Of a stretch of 64,000 nucleotides of DNA, positions 63,006 through 64,000 are shown piece by piece (the first letter of the stretch is position 1; each line of letters starts with the position of its first letter). Both the position numbers and the translations under genes were made by a program. Below the pieces are notes generated by a model, which saw only the letters and a program-made list of their open reading frames with translations, was not told the origin of the DNA and did no database searches. This DNA is from Carettochelys insculpta (Eukaryota > Chordata > Testudines > Carettochelyidae). The DNA is taken from positions 17,843,001-17,907,000 of the forward strand of contig NC_134160.1 in assembly GCF_033958435.1 (NCBI RefSeq), given 5' to 3'.

Positions 63006-64000
63006 CAGTTCCGTTTGGCTCCAGCAAAGCACACAGCCGCTACTGCCTAGTCCATTCCTTGGCTCTTCCTAGGAGCAGGGGGAGAATCTCCTCCAAACAA
63101 TATGTGCTGCTAGACCACAAGAACCTTCCGGTTAGTTAGAAACACCTGCTGTGAACGCACTCGCCCTGGCAGAACAGAGGAAATTGTCCCAGTTTTGGAT
63201 GGGGAGAGTGTACCGAAATTAAGGGTTAGAGGTTTCCCAAGCCCCGTGGGAGCCTGTCCCTACGCTCCAGTTCTGGGCCCGTTTCCCTTTCAGTTCAAAC
63301 CACACCGGCAGCTTCATTTGGATCTGCAGCTCTTCTGACAAACAGCCCTGCGGTTAATGCATTGTTCCTCAGCACCATGCTCCACCCCAGAGGAGGCGCA
63401 CGGCACGGCAGGTGCGGTGGGTGAGCGTGTTTCAGCTGGTTATGACTTGCGGCCCTCTCCAGGTCAGATAACAATGACGAGTATGGCTCACGCCAGCGCC
63501 ATCAAGGCCCCTCAACCCCAAATTACAAACGTAGGTCCAGCCTCTCCCTGCCCACGTCCGGCAGCCACCCAGCACCCCTTGGCCAGCCCGTCCAAGCCCG
63601 GCTGGCTCACAACCCAATGCACCGGTGTGCTCTCTGGAGCAGAGACCAGTGCTCAGCCCAGCCTGCGAGCAACAGGGCACATGACGCAGAGGACAAAGCT
63701 CAGAGGGGAGGAAGTGAACCAGGCCAGCAGGGCTGACCGGCCGGGCACTTACCCAGCACAGCCACAGCCGCAGCCTCGCTGTGCCCCAGCCCAACAGCAA
63801 TGCTTCCGGATGCAGAGCCCAGGCTCCCTCCCCATACAGAACGATGCCTCCCCCATCACCTCTGAAGAGACGCTCCCGAGAGCCCCAGGCACCCCCGTCA
63901 ATGCACACTCCTCTCCCTGCTGGACACCCCGTCTAGGAGGGCAACCTGGGCCTGCGGAGGACGCCGCCCTGCCCTGGGGTTCTTCGCAGCATCAGCCCGG
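63006..64000. other. Intron DNA, no gene seen
   Basis: Average to GC-rich sequence to the window edge. No FOXO6 exon 1, repeat or RNA gene recognised. Confidence 0.45.

Larger units (their letters stand above)
37282..64000 (-). other. FOXO6: Inferred FOXO6 intron 1 (partial)
   Basis: The FOXO exon-1 hallmark (forkhead N-terminal half, SYADLI and KDKGDSN-type sequence) is not found on the minus strand anywhere above 37281, while exon 2 starts with a good acceptor. The first intron of FOXO genes is usually long. The rest of the window is therefore most simply intron 1, with exon 1 beyond 64000. This would put the OGFR-like copy inside the intron, on the same strand. An assembly break or rearrangement would also explain the missing exon. 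Confidence 0.55.

Overview
The window looks like nuclear DNA of a non-avian sauropsid, most probably a turtle. Three things point that way: many CR1 LINE copies of the turtle/crocodilian type, including 3' ends with tandem 8-bp repeats such as ATAAGAAC; a FOXO-family exon with a vertebrate splice acceptor; and a GC-rich, minisatellite-rich background typical of a small, gene-dense chromosome. There is no sign of prokaryotic gene organisation. The species call is an inference from repeat families I recognise.

Only two protein-coding loci can be supported, both on the minus strand. (1) FOXO6: the complete second coding exon (35878-37281) holds the C-terminal half of the forkhead domain, the Akt/NLS segment and the transactivation domain. 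It begins at a clean splice acceptor. The 3' UTR probably runs down to a poly(A) signal at 30147-30152. Exon 1 is not in the window, so everything above 37281 is inferred to be FOXO6 intron 1. (2) An intronless OGFR (opioid growth factor receptor) coding sequence at 46560-48044. It is open from its first ATG for 494 codons, lies in the same orientation as FOXO6 and therefore probably sits inside its intron. It looks like a processed retrocopy whose reading frame has stayed intact.

Layout: 1-30.1 kb is intergenic DNA downstream of FOXO6, with CR1 fragments (2.1-3.9, 8.7-9.1, 12.9-13.2, 19.7, 26.2-28.1, 28.7 kb), tRNA-related and MIR-like SINE fragments, AT-rich islands that look like conserved non-coding elements (6.9-7.7, 9.9-10.2, 17.6 kb) and a 2.3-kb minisatellite (22.3-24.6 kb). 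30.1-35.9 kb is the inferred FOXO6 3' UTR, which carries a 1.1-kb GC-rich minisatellite with a higher-order repeat. 35.9-37.3 kb is the FOXO6 exon. 37.3-64 kb is the inferred intron, with an Oct/Sox-rich candidate enhancer (41.9 kb), two inward-facing CR1 copies of one subfamily on either side of the OGFR copy (42.5 and 52.3-54.9 kb), a hAT-like element nested in an older CR1 (50.6-50.9 kb), four further tandem arrays and a CCAAT-box cluster (60.7 kb).

Most long open frames in this window are by-products of GC-rich sequence or tandem repeats and are not reported as genes. No tRNA, rRNA, CRISPR or intact viral gene was seen.
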